A stretch of 64,000 nt of DNA from Trogon surrucura (GCA_020746105.1 CM036622.1:40339477-40403476); one strand, 5' to 3'. Counted from the first letter of the stretch, positions 23,621 to 38,779 are shown. Numbers and translations: made by a program. Notes: a model not told the origin generated them from the letters alone.

Positions 23621-26600
23621 CAGGGGAAATCCACTGCAACACACAGGGGCAGGGGCTTGGCAGAAGGTGGTTTCGTGGAATTTCAAAACTTCAAATCTAA
23701 ACAGCAGTCCTTACAGCTGGTGGGGTTTAAAATTGGGGAGAGGTGGGAGATTTATTGCACCAATATGGTCTAGTATTAGGCTATCCTTGAAAACCTGAGA
23801 AAGGGTTTCCTATGAGTAGTGCACTGGGTTTAACCCCTGAGATCCAACTTTTAATGCTGGCTTTGCTATGGAGGGCCATGGTCTGCCAGTCGTACTAATG
23901 TTGGCCAGCACTGAGTACTCCACATGTCATCTGTTGGAGGCAAGTGAGATTGTCACCGAGTGGAATACAGCTTTGTGTGAAGTGTAAGTAGTAAATGAGG
24001 CATATCTGGCCTAGTGCATTTCCCATCGTTCTATCCTCTTTTTTAATAAACCTAATTCCTTCAAAATGGAGTGTCCCTACCTCCTCATCCAGAGGACCTG
24101 TGAATCTTCATTAAAACACATAGGAAACTGGGAGAGAGGGGCTTTCTCTGTATCATACCCCCACGAAGCTTTCGATATATACTCTTCTCATTCAGAAAAA
24201 ACGCCTTGACTAGACATCTTGGATGAAATTCTGTTTAATTAAAATCACTGTGAGTTTTCCCCTTTGATCTCAGTAAAATCAGGTTTTCATATGTTATATC
24301 GTTTCCCAATTTAAGATTCAAATAACAATAACAATATAAAATGTCCCACTGGACTAGAATATAAATCATTCAGTTTCTTCTGTCTGTAAATACTAGTAAA
24401 CTTGTTCCACAGCCTGCTGGTGGCAAGTGCTATGACTTTCTCCTGCCAAGACTTGCGCAGAGTGAAAGTACTCCGAGAATTTTGCAAAAGAAACATCTGG
24501 TATGAGTCCAGGTTATCACTGCACAGTGAAATTCTGAAGGCTTTACTCGGTTCTCATGTGGTCTTCTGGTAAAACTTGTGTCACTAAATATTCAGTGGAA
24601 GCAATCAAAGTCAGCTTTTTTTTTTTTTTAATTATATCAAGTTAATACACTTCCTTCTCACAGTTGGTACTCTTTCAACAAGCCTCAAAGCAAAGATACC
24701 AGCATATGAAATGGTTTAATAGGAACAAACAGAGTTCTTGCTCCTCTTGCTGCACAGTGGTTGTTATTAGCTTGGATCATTGCAGGCCAAATTTAACAAA
24801 TTAGCGGTGCCTGAAAAATGAAGTATCATATTACCAGTGTTAGTCATTTTCTCTGACTGACCTTCCATTACCACAACAGAGCAGGCTTATGTAGGAAGCA
24901 GAACAGGCATTTGTTGCTAGCTCAAACACAGTGATGCTGAAGAAAACCTTACAGCTTAAAAAATAATGTTAATTTTTTCAGTTTTCTGCAGAATTGTAAG
25001 TTGTCATTTTCAATTAAGTTTGAAGTCATGTCTGTTTTGAGAAAGCCTTCGTATGAATACAACCTAGCAGAAAACAACCTTGTCTTTGGCAAAAAAACAT
25101 GTGAACTATTCCACTAGTCATATTGTGTTCATAAAAGTGTTAATTGGGCTTTGAAGTCAATGCTATTATAAAGCACAATAATATGAGAAACAAACACTCA
25201 GCTGAGGCAAGCCATTTTTTCTTTTTTTTTTAATCCCTTTTCTTCTTCCCAAAATTATCTTTTTCAGGGTGGACTCTGCACATCCATTCTCCCAAAAAAA
25301 GATTTCCTGTCACACAGCTGTGTTCACTAGAGCCATAAAAGGAGTTAATAGATTATTAATAGTGGTTAAAGGTTATTACTTGCAATACCTTGTCCAAGAA
25401 AGAAATCCCAGAAGGAAACTGAATTCCTATTGGATGCATTTCATCCAAATATCTTGAAGAACTGCAGCTATGCCTTGTTCTGCAAGAACAACCAGACTAC
25501 TCCTTTCCTAGAGAGACTTCTGCTAAAACAATAGCAAGCTTGCTTTTCTGTCTTAGTGATAAATTGGGGAACTAAGGATGTACTGAGCGTATTGAACAGA
25601 TCCTTAGGTCATACAAAAGACTTATATTAAGGCCAATTCCTAAATATCCAGGAGTCACTCCAGATTTCCAAGACAGCATGAGTGAAGAATACAGGCAGCA
25701 AGAAAATTCAAGTTTAACCCCTTCCATAATGGCATTTTTTCCCAGAATTCCTCACTGCTTTTCAAACTCTCACACCTGCACTGCCACGGAGCAGTGGTCC
25801 ACAGGGCTTCTGTTGCAGGGAAGAGCTTAACTCCTGCACAAGCCCTTGCAAAATCCATGCCAATAGTTATTCATCATTTGCATTCATCACCTTAATTAAA
25901 TACCTATTTGGGTGCACGTGCTCTGTTTTGCATAGTGCTACATTTTGGTGCATAGCTGAGACTTGGTGTGGAACAATCCTTCAGCAATGATTTTTCTTGA
26001 GTCTGAATTTGTTACAGGATAGGGCTCAACATGGAAGTTCAGAGATACAGTTATTCTGAAGCCCTAATATTTCATCCCAGTTTCTCACAGTGCACACATG
26101 TCTCTCGAGTGCTGTGGTAAGCACTGATACCAACCCACCAGGTTCACTCCTTCAAATAAAACAAAAATCTCATTTTGGAAAAAAAAAAAAACAAAAAACA
26201 GAGGACTAAGCAGCCAACATTACTTAAAAATATACTCTTGGGTAAAACAGTTCATATGTTTCTATGAATCATTGGATGTATTTCTTTTTAACGTACAGAA
26301 ATCCATTCCCCTACAGAAATTCTATTCCTAGGGCTGTTTTATTATAAGAATTCAACTTATAATAAAGGTAAATGCATATCCTTTCTCATATACTCATGGA
26401 ATTTTTACCAGATGAGAGTTTTAAATATACTACAGTTTAGAAAAGGTCTAGTTCTTATTTACTCATTTCTACATTAGATGGCTACATGATTGAAAAGTAA
26501 AAGTCCAGAAAACTTTCTGGTTTGTCTCTAAAGACTCTTAACCTTCACTTGATGCTGGTTTGTAGCACAAGGCGTTGAATGAAGGTGGAAAATGGTGCAT

Positions 26601-29600
26601 CCTTATGCTACTGTTAACCTGAAGGAACAATTGCTATGTTAAAATCAAAAATTCTCCTATATTTAACATATGCAATGACCACAAAGATTGCTGAGAATCA
26701 GAGATCTTTACCTATTGCAAAGTAATAGATAATGAGTTGATGAACTAATTATTTTAATGCCTTTGGGATTAAACACTGAAACACAGCTAGGTGCTAAGTG
26801 TAGACAAATTCTTTCCTTCCACGGGTTTTATTTAGTTTCCAAACAAGTTCTACACTCAAACTTTTATCGCTAGCTTTCATTTTTCCAGGGAATTTTGCCA
26901 CTGGGGAATTCAGGTTGCTGAATTACAGTACTCACTTAGACACAAGTAAAATAAAGGTCGTAGAAGCTTTTAGATTATTTTTCACAACGTCCTGCAGAAA
27001 CCCAATGTGAACAGTGATAAGCAATGCAAGTGATATTAATTCAGAGTTTCCCCTTTAAAAAAGGAAACGGGTCAAAGGATATACCCTCTAGGGTATGCGC
27101 TGGGATTACACACCTGTGATTAATCTAACAAACTGCTGGAGATGTGATTGTTTCTTCATAGAACTGCAGCTGAAACAACAGTTCTTTGGCAGTAAAATAA
27201 ATGTAACCCCTTGTGGTGCCCCTAGACATACAAGATAATTACAACAAAGTACCTTCATAGGAAGTTAGGACACTCCTGCTGCATCATTAAAATAAACGGA
27301 CTTGCGATAACTGATGCAGCCTTGGAAGTGCCACAGAGGAGCATGGTACTCAAGAGATGAAAGAGATCTGCTCTCCTCCCGGAACGTGCATGTGACTTCC
27401 ATTAGCTTTAGTGGAAGCTAAGATTTCTACTCCAAATCTAGCAAGAATAAGAGACGGTTTTAGCCCTGTGAAGTCAACTGCAGTTTTGCCGTGGAGTTCA
27501 GTGGGGCAAGACTTCTAAAGTAAAACTTAATTATCCCAAGGCTTTTCAAGGCCACTCTGTGCCTCACAGCGAAGAGAGATTTAAGCTCACTCCAGCCATG
27601 CTAGCTGCAGGCACTGGAGCTGCAGAACCGCTTCTGCTGAGCCATTTGCCTGGGAAGAGGCAGCCCTCATCATCCTGACACAGTCACACTGCGTCCAGGA
27701 CCCCTGCCGAAACCCGCGCAGACCTGCTCCGGACCACAGCCCAAGGACCACCATGCTAAAGCCACCCAGGCACTAAAAGCAATCCTCAGGGCTTTTTCCC
27801 AACGTGAAATACAGTCAAAACACCATAAAGGAGAAACAGTACTGTCATTACACAATTCCCTCAATTAAAGAATGTTAGCATGTATTAATATCAAATAAAC
27901 ACAGAGCTGCGGTTCACACAGCTTGGGTGATAACTTGCAGGACAAAGTAAGGAAAAGTAGAAAGGCCTCCCAATGAGTCAACGTGTCCAGCACCAATCCC
28001 ATTTTGATCGGTATGGCACATGCCCATTTCCATTAAAAACAACTCAACTACAGTGTTTCAGCAATTTTGGGTAGTAATTTCCAATTTATCACACAGTCAA
28101 ACACATCTATGACTCAGGATGCAATTCTTCTAAGTACTCAGTCCGTGATTTCAGCCAATTTTTCTAGCTATGGCTCATAAAAGTGCTCCAATTTACTCCA
28201 CTTTCTTGGTGCACTTACCCATTTACCCCTAGACATAGCATTCCAAGGAAGAACTTTCTAAAGCTCTGCCCTAAAGACTTGCTTCTCACGGCCATATTTT
28301 AAGTCAACACATACGCTGCTCTCCAACAATATCCAAAAAGCTGTGAAATTGCAAAGATTGCCAACAGGCTGCATTGCAATTGTGCTGGAGCACCGGTATA
28401 GATAGGGTTATTAGGAGAGCTAATTTATGTTATGTTTATCGTCATTTAGTGGGAAATAAAATATGTTGAGACTGCTTTCCTTCGTTATTTTTTTTCTGGG
28501 CTGGTAAGCCCAGCAGTGTCCATTTATTTGATTCCTGCCTCTTCACCCTTTTCAGCTGAGTAGGTGTGCAGATAATGCTGTAAATCTAAGTGAAAGCTTT
28601 AGCCTTCATGGTAGACAATATTTTTTTCCCTGAAAACAGGAAAAGGCAATGTAGTAGTAAATATGTGAAAGTTGTCTTCACCACTTCAAGAATGAAAAAT
28701 GCGAATTTTTTTTTTAAAAAAAAGTAAAAATGTACAGGCATAAATTCCACGTAGGTAAATGTTTATGTAGGAAAGTTTACCATGTTACAGAATCCTGTTC
28801 TAAAACAACTAGGGCAGTATGACGCTTTACTGTAACTTCTGGCACAGTAAATTTGTCTGTATAAATGGGGCCCTGAGCTGGGTGAACACGCCAAGTTGTC
28901 TGTCTCGTGCCAATGGAAAAAGAGGCTAATAGCCAGGTTACAAGGAAACAAGTTCCAGGTCCAAACTTATTTAGAAACACAATGAGAGCACAAGGGATTA
29001 GGGTTTTTAGGGCAGAAATAAAGGGACATTTCAGGAGTATCACTCCATTTTATCCCTGCTGATTGTGTACCTCTTGGCTAGGAGCAGATTCGATTCACCA
29101 TGACATGATTCAAATGTTGTGGATAAGAAGCAAAAAGCAGATAAAAGAGGAGCTTTGTTCTTAGATGTTCTTCTACTCCACCACTAAAAAAAAAATAAAT
29201 ACATGGAATCTAAATGCTCCCCTACTGCAAAATTGGCAAAAAAGCAGAATCTGAGACTGGTTTAGGGGGCTAATAGCTGAAGAAAATCTTATAAAGAGAC
29301 AATTTCTTTCCAATGCATATCACATATACAAACAAAATAAACACTACAAATTTAGAACTCTCCTAAAATAATACAGTAACTGAAAGTAATAATTAAAAAA
29401 AAAAATCCTAATATCATTAAGAACTGCTGCTTTGTATAAGATTTTAAATAATATAAGTAAACCAAACATTTTTCTTCGATGAAATTCAGTGCTGGGTTGA
29501 AAATTCTGAATTTTATGAATGAGCTTAAAGAAAGATAATTCTACATTTCAATGCCAGTAATTAATTTCTTATACATTTCTTTTTTTCTTTAAATTTGATA

Positions 29601-32600
29601 GTCATTCTTGTCACGATTCTTGTATTGATATTTGATGCAATCATTCCTAGAATAACTAGTACAATTGGCTACGTCATTACAATTTTATCTCAGTGAATTC
29701 TTCTTTCGAAATAAATGGCAATTAACGTAAGGTAACATGATGCATAAATTAAATAACTGCCTCTTAATAGTCTTCGTAAAAGAACAATTCTCATGCAACA
29801 TAATTTTTTTGATTCATCAAATTCCCTACTTACGGTAATTATCTTTAAATATGAAACTTTTTTTTACTTACTAATGTGCAAAAATGCATCCATGTGAAAG
29901 TTGATGCTCTTTATTTCACTAACCACATTAACCAAAGCCTTCTTCACCATTTCTGTGCTACCCAATTGCTAGACTGTGTGAAATACCCTTCCTTACCAGG
30001 CTGTACAGATTAACAGGATTCTACAAGCCCTATTTTATAGCTATACTTTCAGTAACTACCTTACAGACGTTTTCAGCTAGAGACTATCTTCCATCTTTCT
30101 GAGTCTGCATCGTTCCTTGGATTTATTTCTATGTGTCTACATAATTCAAAGTTCACATCAGACAAATGGTTCTTAGTTTCTCTGCAGCTTTCCAGGTCTT
30201 CAGCCTGGATCAAGTCACCATCTGAGCTGCCCTCCAAGAATCCGTCCTTTCCTGGATGCCTATTTCTGTTTTAAAAGGAAAAGCCTTTCAGCCAGATCTT
30301 TGCTTCTGGTGCCTCATATCAGTTCTCAGAATTGGATTGTTTTCTTTAAGCAAACATCACGCAGCTGCGGTTGGGGCACAGGCATTGAGGCAGGGTTCTC
30401 ACCATTCCTGGGTGGAGAACTACAGTTAATTTGTGTTTGTTTCCCTACCCAAACTTTAAGAAAAATCTCTCCTTTGCATCTCTGCTCATCAGTAAGGAGA
30501 AAGTTTTTGACTAATGTCACGTCCATTCCCAGGGATATTTTAGGTTTATGTTTGGGGATCTCTCTGGTTACTGTCCCCTAGTGAGGAGTGTTTGGGTTGA
30601 CTTCATTGAACCCTGACTGAAGCTATTAATTTCAGTCAGTATGTTACTCACTTCAGTAATATCATTGCACATTAAAAAGCTCAACATAATATTTATTTTG
30701 AAGTAATGCACGAAGCTTTAGGTATAGAGTAGAAAATCTCCAGTAAACACTGCAGATTGCTTCATAAAAACATTTCCCTCAAAAGCTGGAGTCACCATCT
30801 AATTCCAACCACCAGCCAGAAGAGATACACAAAAAACTGAAGCTAAGCAGAGGAAAACAGGCTCAGCCCACAGCACCTGGCCAGCCCAAGCAAATTCAGC
30901 TTCACAGTGAGATTTTGTTACCAAAAAGTTTGTTTCACTTGCGATTTTTCATGCACTGAGATAACTGATTGAACACACACAGAAAGAAAACAAATCAAAT
31001 AGTTGTTATGCCAAATTTTACACAATCTCCTTCTTATTATTTATAACATATTTCTTCATTTGGCAGTTTCTCAAAGAGTACCAGATGTCCCTTGTTGGTA
31101 AGCTCTCAGATTTCATGTGTTAAATGGTTAAAGACTAATTCCTTTTATTTTTAGGCTCAAACAAGATAAATAAGAAGAAAGGAGAAAAAAATGACAAAAA
31201 ATAGGAAACTGCAGTTCTACCTTCAACACCCACAGTTCAGTTCGTTGAAACTTGCAGAACTTCGTTAGCAAGGTGGCAAATCCTTGCTACATCTGAAATG
31301 TAGCATTTGAAATACATATATCTGAAATGCTCAGACATTTCTTTTAGCTCACCACCCTGAGCAGAGCAAGAGTTACAGGGACAGGTATGTCTCAGAGAGC
31401 GGCGCTTGGTTCTTGGCAAATACTAACACTCACAGGCGTACACACAAATGCAGCTAATGGAGAGAGATGGGAGGAAGCTAAAATTTCAGGCTAGTCACCT
31501 AAGAGAGGCTCACAGCAGAGCAATGATGTCCCATTTGTGGTCCCTGGCTGCCCTGGGAAGAGATTAGGAGTGAGACAACTGAAAGGCATGATGGGAAGCT
31601 CTTGTGAGTCTTGGCATGTTAAGGCACAGTGGCAGCCTCCAGAGTCGTAGTGCTGCTACTGAATGTGATAAGACAATCTCTCTGAAGTGCTCAGCACTGC
31701 CTGCCAACTGTCCTTCACAAAATAGTTGCCCGTGCATTACTGTGCTTGTCCCATCAAACTCCGTCCTGCCTAGGAATGGCACCACCATGCAAGGCTGCCC
31801 CAAGGGACGCACCTCCAAACTAGGGGTCACCATCACCCTCCTCTGCTAACAGGAATATGGGTTCTAATCACACACGAGCTACCAGGGTCTTGAGATGCTC
31901 TCCATGGATAGGATATATGGGTAGAAGTATAGAGACTGTAGTCTACAATATCTGCACCCGCAGTTTTCTAAATCACATTTGACCAAGTTTTCAGTATCAG
32001 AATACAACAAAACTTGTGCCCCAAGACCCTTCTTTGCTGACCCCTTAGCAAGAAGCCTGTTCCAAAGTAAGAAGCTCATATAGCATTAAAAAATGAGTTT
32101 TAACATGGCTAAAGCCATTTCCCCCTAACAGATGAACCACTCTGGCTCAAGTTTTCCAAACTAATACAGCACAACCCAGGTTCACAGTAAGGGAAATTTC
32201 AGTCTAAGCAGATAACAGATGGCAGAGTTATAAACAATTGAGAAGCGAGTCTTTTAGTAGAAACTAACAGGAGACCTCAGTAAGAGGTCGTGCTTACATG
32301 TCTGCTCATAAAACTTAACTTTTACGTGGCATATTCTTATTTCAAAGAGGACATATGAATAGTTATCATACAATTGTATACTTTCCTAACTTTATGGTTT
32401 TCATCACCTATTTCAATAGCTCTGAGACAGTCCATGCTACACTTTCATATGGTATGAGCTTATGAAAATAATGATAGAATATCATACTATAAATCATTTG
32501 CAAAGGAAGGTGAGTTCTTTTCTTTTTTTTTTTTTAGAAAACAATCTATAGACTGTGCACACTCATTTAGGTTATTTAAGTGTATATAAATGTTTACATT

Positions 32601-35600
32601 GGCCTGTAGTATTAAAATATTTGAGCATTATTTAAAATGTAAAAATACAATAACGGGAAGAATTTGAAAGAGTGCCTTTCAAGAAAGCACTGCCAAGGGC
32701 ACACTTTGGCTGCAGGAGCAGGATAAGGGCTACAGTCCCAAGCAGATGAATTACACATGCACAAGGCAACCCTGCAAATACCTGTGAGCATGAGCTAAAG
32801 CTGCAGTTTCAGCCACAACCACTTACTTGCCCTGAAAATATCAGAAAAAACACTTTCCATGTGCTTTTGATATGAGACATCATCTTTGATTGTATAATGC
32901 CTAGGACAGGTCAGTAAGTCTCATGGTACGGACAAATATGGGCCCATGCCAGGCAATAATCTGGGGTGCTGCAACCACCCCAAACTCAGCATGCAAGGAC
33001 CATTCCTCTGCCAATAGCAAGGAGAATACTTCTGACAAGTAGTTGAGATCCTACCATCTGAAGTGCAAAGGACTGAGAAGGGAGAAGCTTCCAAAGCCCT
33101 GAAACACATTTTTATAAAAAAGACAGGATTATGTTTAACATTTCTGAATTGTGGTTTATTGCCCACCAAACAAAATGTTAACAAGATAAACTTGTAATTT
33201 AAATTACTAGTACTTCCAGGATACTTAGAAATGTATATTCTTTTCATCTAGCCTGATGATTAAAAATGCCTTTGGGATCATGCCTAGAATAATGTTTCAC
33301 AGTATGCAGGCCAATAAAGAGTCTTTTGCTAAAAACTTGGATCAGATACACTGTTACTGTTCCCACCTCTTAATCGATTAAAAATATATATCGTAACAGC
33401 ATATGCCTTGTAAGAAGGAAAACACAGAAGTTATTCTCCTCTCTGAGAACACAAGTAGCTGCTACTCAGTTTAAGGGGACATATATATGTACACCAAATT
33501 AAAAATATCTTCCAGAATATGAAGGATTTGTATGTATCTGTAAATTATTACATGGCTAGGTGCAGGTTGGCCTTTCGCCACATTAGATTCAATGCACCCA
33601 GTTTTGCCTAGTCTTGGAAGCTGAACAGTCCCAGGCCTGGCTAGCATTTCAATGTGGAGACCATCTGGGAATTCAACATGCCATGGGCACAAGCCAAGGA
33701 GTCACAAGGTGGTGAATATTAGGCCATAGAAACTGAATGAGTGGAAAGATTTCATTCAGTTCCATCAACAGTGCCCAAACGATGAATAGGAATTTCCCCA
33801 TTGCTCTCCTGCCTCTCCCTTCCTTCCCCCAGTAAGAAAATATTCGGGTTAATTTTGATGGGAAGGATGCTGGAAGCATCCAAAGTGAAGGATACAATGC
33901 AAAAAAATAGCTATAAATGTAACACAAAATTAGAAATATAATGAAGAAAATCTCAATAATATAAGTGTGGTTTGAACACTCAAAGTCAAGTGGATGAAAT
34001 CTGCAGAAATCTGCATTTATTTTGTTTTTAATCACTCACCTGAGTCTAGTGGGAGGTATTTCCTTTAATGAAAAAAAAGGCCTTTAGCTGCACACATCAA
34101 ACCTGCAATACTTATATGTACTGTGACTGGTACCAAACCAAACAGACACTTTTAATTTGCAAGTGTATATACATGTATGTTGGACCTCATGGCCATATCA
34201 TAAAGGACAGGGATGCTTTGACAGTCAAAATACTTGACATTACGCTATGCTTCTAATTGAGAAATTTAACTAATGCCTTGGGGCTATTGCACAAAGCACT
34301 GAAGAAATCTAAAAAACCTCTTGAGCTTTAGCTGGAAAACAGGAGGAGGGAACTGTAGCAAGTCCATTTCTTTGTCTCAGGTTTGGCCATGAGACATCCT
34401 CAAGGCACCAGGAGACTTGGCAACAGTCTAGTCGTGGTCTTGGGAAATCAGATCTTGTGATCATTTGAACCTCTTTTTGCTTTTCTATCTCTTCATCCCA
34501 CCAAGAACTGCAGAATATTTAAACTACAAATACAATTAAAATGCAATTAGAGAATGGTTATTGGTATTTAGATAGCAAATATTTGATAACTTAATTGTTG
34601 CTAGAGTTCATTTTACTTTACCTGAGCAACTTTCATATCATTATCTTTTTAAGAAAAAAATAATTTTTTTAATTACATGGGCATAAGCATGATGAAAAAG
34701 GGAAAGAGTAGGACTTATGAAAAACAGATGTTTTGTAAATAAAACAAGTAATTGATGGTAGATTACTACTCATCATCATGCTAATTATTCTTACCGGGCT
34801 GCCAGCATCTATAAAAATATTCCAATATACATCTACCCAGAAAAGCAAGGGAAAAAGTTTTCGGAACTCCTGATAAATCAACACCACCTGAATCAAGGGT
34901 CCCAATTCTTCTCCGAAAATTATACCGTAACTACCCAGTTGCAGCTATGCAAAATGAACACGTGGATTCCTAAACCAGAATAGCAGCCTTTGACAACAAT
35001 TTCCAAGGGTGTAAAATTTCTGTACCGTGTTCTAGGCAACAAAGAACCACAGGAACTCTAATTTGTTATCTGAAACTCTGCTATCTGCAAATGCAGACAG
35101 ATACGAGCAAATCCTTCATGGCAAACAGCAACGAGCTTGCTGTCATTAATCACTACAAGAATTGTTGAAGACAGACTCTGGGATGGATTTCAGTGGCAGC
35201 CTGCAACTTTATTAGCCTAACATATCCAAGGGTTTAGGTGGATACTACACAGGAGTTACAGGGCTCCCACTATACAACTTTTAACTCACGGTGGACTGTC
35301 CTCAGCCTACCTACAGAAACCAGTTTCAGACACCTGATATCTTCTCACCTTAAAGAGAAAAAAAGAAAGCATGGATGGGGGCTCTCAACCTGCAGAGGCT
35401 TTAGGTCTCCTTTTTCATCAGTTTACCAGCAAAATCCCAGCTCTTCACTTCTGGGAGATCATACTTCAACCTCCTATCCATGCTGGATACCAGCCTCAAG
35501 TTTCAAAGTGATTATTACACTGAGTATTACACAGGTATAAAATGTACTTAATATTTATACCCCTGTTCTATGTCAGATTCATTGCTACGATGGTATACGA

Positions 35601-37287
35601 GTGCAGAAAAAAGACAAATAGAGCGCAAAAATATCTATCCTTCCTCAATTTTAATCTAATACAAAAAAATAATGTTATTCTGACATCAAAACAGGCAGCC
35701 TCTTAAATCTGTGGATTCCTGAAAACACAATTCCTAGATCATACTTACAAGTCAAGAACGAAGATACAGTTTAAATTAATCCAAGTTCCTGATTACACCA
35801 CGCACCGTGTCACATAACATCAGGAAGCACCATTAAGCCTCCAAAACCATGCCCTTGTAATGGTGAGAAACCTGCTTCTGATTTCTACCCAGAATTTCCT
35901 CATTGGCAGTCTATACCTGACTCAACCCAGCACTGCCTCTTAGCTTAAACAGCTCTTCTTTCCCGGCATTTACCTCTAACCCCTTCACAGATGAAAGAGG
36001 AAGAGCAGGGTTCTACCATCTCCTGGCCCAGCCAGTGAGAGAAAAAGCCAACACAAAAAGAGAGGGAACCATTTTCTGTCCTGTCCTGCTCTTTCTAGAG
36101 GCTGTTCACCAGCCGGCAGCTAACCGGGACTCTGGCCACATTTGTCATTTCACTGGGCAAAAACACAGTGTAACATGTTTATTAGGCATGAAACAAAGAA
36201 ACAATACCCCTCTAGGATTTAACAGGATCTAACAGTAAATGAAGCATGTTGAATAGACCTGAAGTGATAGATAAGGCAAGGAGTTGTGGACAGATGAATC
36301 AGAATCAGCAAAGGGAAGAATAGTATTTTGGGCGCTCTGAGCTGTGAGGAAAGCTTTTGTGACATGGATGAGGACAAACCTTCCTTTTCACTGCCGTTGA
36401 TAAGCAGATTGAGTATGTGCATGTAAACATAGTGACATTACCTGGAGTGATGCAGGCTCTCAAAACTGCCACGCTCCCAGTATATCCAGGACAATCAGTA
36501 GAGGATAGAGTGGCAAAAAATTGTCCCCTGATGCACAGACTGCATTTCTTCTCATCAAGAAAAGACAGTAAACATGTTCTCTTAGTCACAAGAAGGAAGA
36601 GGAGTCACCCAAAGTGAAAAATAAATGGGATTTTAAAGGTACATTATGTAGGTTTGGACCGTTGCCTGAAGACTGTGTCTGAGGACATGAATGCCTGTAC
36701 CTCCATCATTTCCTCTTCAGAGCCAGAAGAGATGGAGCTGAAGGACTGCAAACACAAAACAGGACTATAACTCACTAAAGGTTTGTCTTGGCATTTGGTT
36801 TTTACAGATTTACAAATGTAATGAATGTTCTGTTTAAAATATCCACCCAGCTGCTTTTTGTGGGCTTCAGACGGTTTAGACACCAACCTCCCTCTGAGAT
36901 AGCCAGTGGCAAACCGGGGGTTGGCCCCTGCCAGAGGACAAAGAATGGCTGATAGGCAGCAGCAAGCAAGAGCCCTGGACTGTACCAGGGGAGCTGAGAG
37001 GGACCAGGAAAAAGGGCTTGGCCCCGTGCCCCTCCAGGGTGGCAGGAGACCCCCATGGAAGAGAGCCCAGTGTGCCAAGGTCTCTGCATCACCCCTGCCA
37101 GAGGAGTGCAGGGAGCTGGGTGGTGCATGGAGCAGGTCACAGCCAGCTCCATACTCAGTCGGAGGGAGGTGACAACTCAGTCTGCCCTCCAGGAACGAGG
37201 GGCCCCAATTCAGCTGAGCAAGGATCTTGCTGCAACAAGAGGCTACTGAAAAGGGGCAAAGTAGACTGGACCAGCCAGGAGAACAGC
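23621..37287. other. Long AT-rich non-coding stretch, no gene seen
   Basis: Nearly 14 kb without a recognisable exon, RNA gene, CpG island or young repeat. Simple A/T tracts are common (for example 24618-24630, 28708-28723 and 32521-32535). The longest frames (30300-30581, 32921-33247 minus, 33673-34035 minus) have no domain signature. A GC-richer segment at 36880-37260 has a 215-codon minus-strand frame (36644-37291) that I could not link to any protein. Desert-like DNA is consistent with the flank of a developmental regulator. Confidence 0.6.
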
Positions 37288-37641
37288 CCACAGAATCATA
37301 GAATGGTAGAATATTTTGACATGGAAGTGGCCTTTAAATCTCATCTAGTCCAACCACCCCTGCCATGAGCAGGGACACCTTCAACTAGATTCGTTTGCTC
37401 AGAGCCTTGTCCAGCCTGACCTTGAACATGCCCAGGGATGGGGCTCCTACTGCCTCTCTCAGCAACCTGCTCCAGTGGTTCACCACCTTCATTGTAGAAG
37501 ATTTCTTCCTTGTATCTAGCATAAACCTACCCTCTTTTATACAGAATCACAGAATCACAGAATGTTAGGGATTGGAAGGGACCTCAAAAGGGACCTTTTA
37601 GTTTAAAACTTGTCCTGTTGCAAGAGGTCCTGCTAAAAAAA
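37288..37641 (-). mobile_element. CR1 LINE 3' fragment, interrupted by a second CR1
   Basis: Inverted CR1 3' end. Blocks in order are ACAGAATCATAGAATGGTAG, CATCTAGTCCAACCACCCC, GAGCCTTGTCCAGCCTGACC, GGCTCCTACTGCCTCTCTC and AACCTACCCTCTTTTA. Reading then resumes after a 55-bp insertion as TTTAGTTTAAAACTTGTCC and GCAAGAGGTCCTGCTAAAA. The resumed part continues the same CR1 consensus, so the two halves are one element. The copy is non-coding and 5'-truncated. Confidence 0.93.
37540..37594 (-). mobile_element. Nested CR1 3' end inserted into an older CR1
   Basis: A 55-bp CR1 3' terminus (ACAGAATCACAGAATCACAG, then TTGGAAGGGACCTC) interrupts the larger copy. The hexamer CTTTTA flanks it on both sides (37534-37539 and 37595-37600) and looks like a target-site duplication. 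It is extremely 5'-truncated, with two units of the CR1 terminal repeat. It must be younger than its host copy. Confidence 0.85.
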
Positions 37642-38770
37642 GACTGTCTCTGAGCCCAAATCTGGGCTTGCTGCTGCCACTGCCACCCAGCAGAGAAGAG
37701 CAAGGAGCAGGACAGATGCTGCCGGAAGCTGCTTTCCCTTAGAAAGAAAAAACAGCCCAGTCTTCCTGCGTCTTGGAGTAAGCAAAGCCAGTGGCAAATC
37801 CATGACTACTTTGCAAGTCTTCAGCATTTTATTGCCCCTGGCAACTACTTGCTTTCTACAGCCACGCGTCTTGGTCCAGGTTGCTGCTGAAGAGTTAGAA
37901 GTGTAAAAATAGAAATGTGTTTCTTCAGGGACATTAGCTGTTAATTCTCTGCCAGAGGAGGGCTCCTTTGCCAAGCCTTTGTGCACTTGAAGAAGTGGTG
38001 GCTAGTGGAGTAATTACACCACTAGAGAGGGCAATGGGTCACAAATTCTGACCTACAGTGGATAAAAAAGGCTTTTTTCCACTGGATCCCAGGCCAGGTG
38101 ATACCCATGGGTCATGCTAGGCAAACAGCAGCACTAAGCATAGGCTGTCCAGAGGGAAACCATAAGCAAGGGAATAAAGCTGCTGACAGACAGGAGTGAC
38201 TGCCAGCAACTGTTAGTACGATCCATGCGAAGAGCTGCACAAGCACATCTGCACTGAGGACATCAGTAGCCAGCACACAATCGTGATGGGTCAGAGATCT
38301 GAAATTACTCGTTCTTGGACAAACCGACGTACTGGAAGGAAAGCAAGCATGGACTGCACAAGTTAAAGTGATGGCTATTACTGAGCACCTACTGCAAGTA
38401 ACAGTGGAAACCCAGCTCTTTCTCGTCCTAGTGAGATCCATGTTCTTGTGCAAGAGCAAGATTGCTTTTCAGTTGAAGTATGCTACAAGCTGAATCGAGG
38501 AATGGGCTGTGCGTGGGAGCCATGGCTAAGGCTGAGCAGGAGGTGCAGCTAGCGAAAAATCTGATGGTGGAGACAGCATCTCAAAGCCTCTGACAGCAAC
38601 AGAGGTGAGAAGTGGTGAGGCAGCCCAGCCAGTACAAGTTAGGGACTGGCTTAACAGAAACCTTGGTGGAAGGCAATGAAAGGAAGCAATTAGCACAGCT
38701 GGGGTAATGCTGCACCGGTGCATCCTCCAGGAATAAATGGGAGCTTGTCAAGATACGATTAAGCGCAACA
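37642..38770. other. Non-coding DNA, no gene seen
   Basis: Minus-strand frames of 117 codons (37633-37986) and 115 codons (38112-38459) have no domain signature. No repeat family was recognised. Confidence 0.5.
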
Positions 38771-38779
38771 TCAGATCAA

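Noticed and set aside
36644-37291. 215-codon minus-strand frame
   Set aside because: It lies in a GC-richer stretch that lowers stop frequency. The translation is proline/serine/cysteine-rich without a domain.
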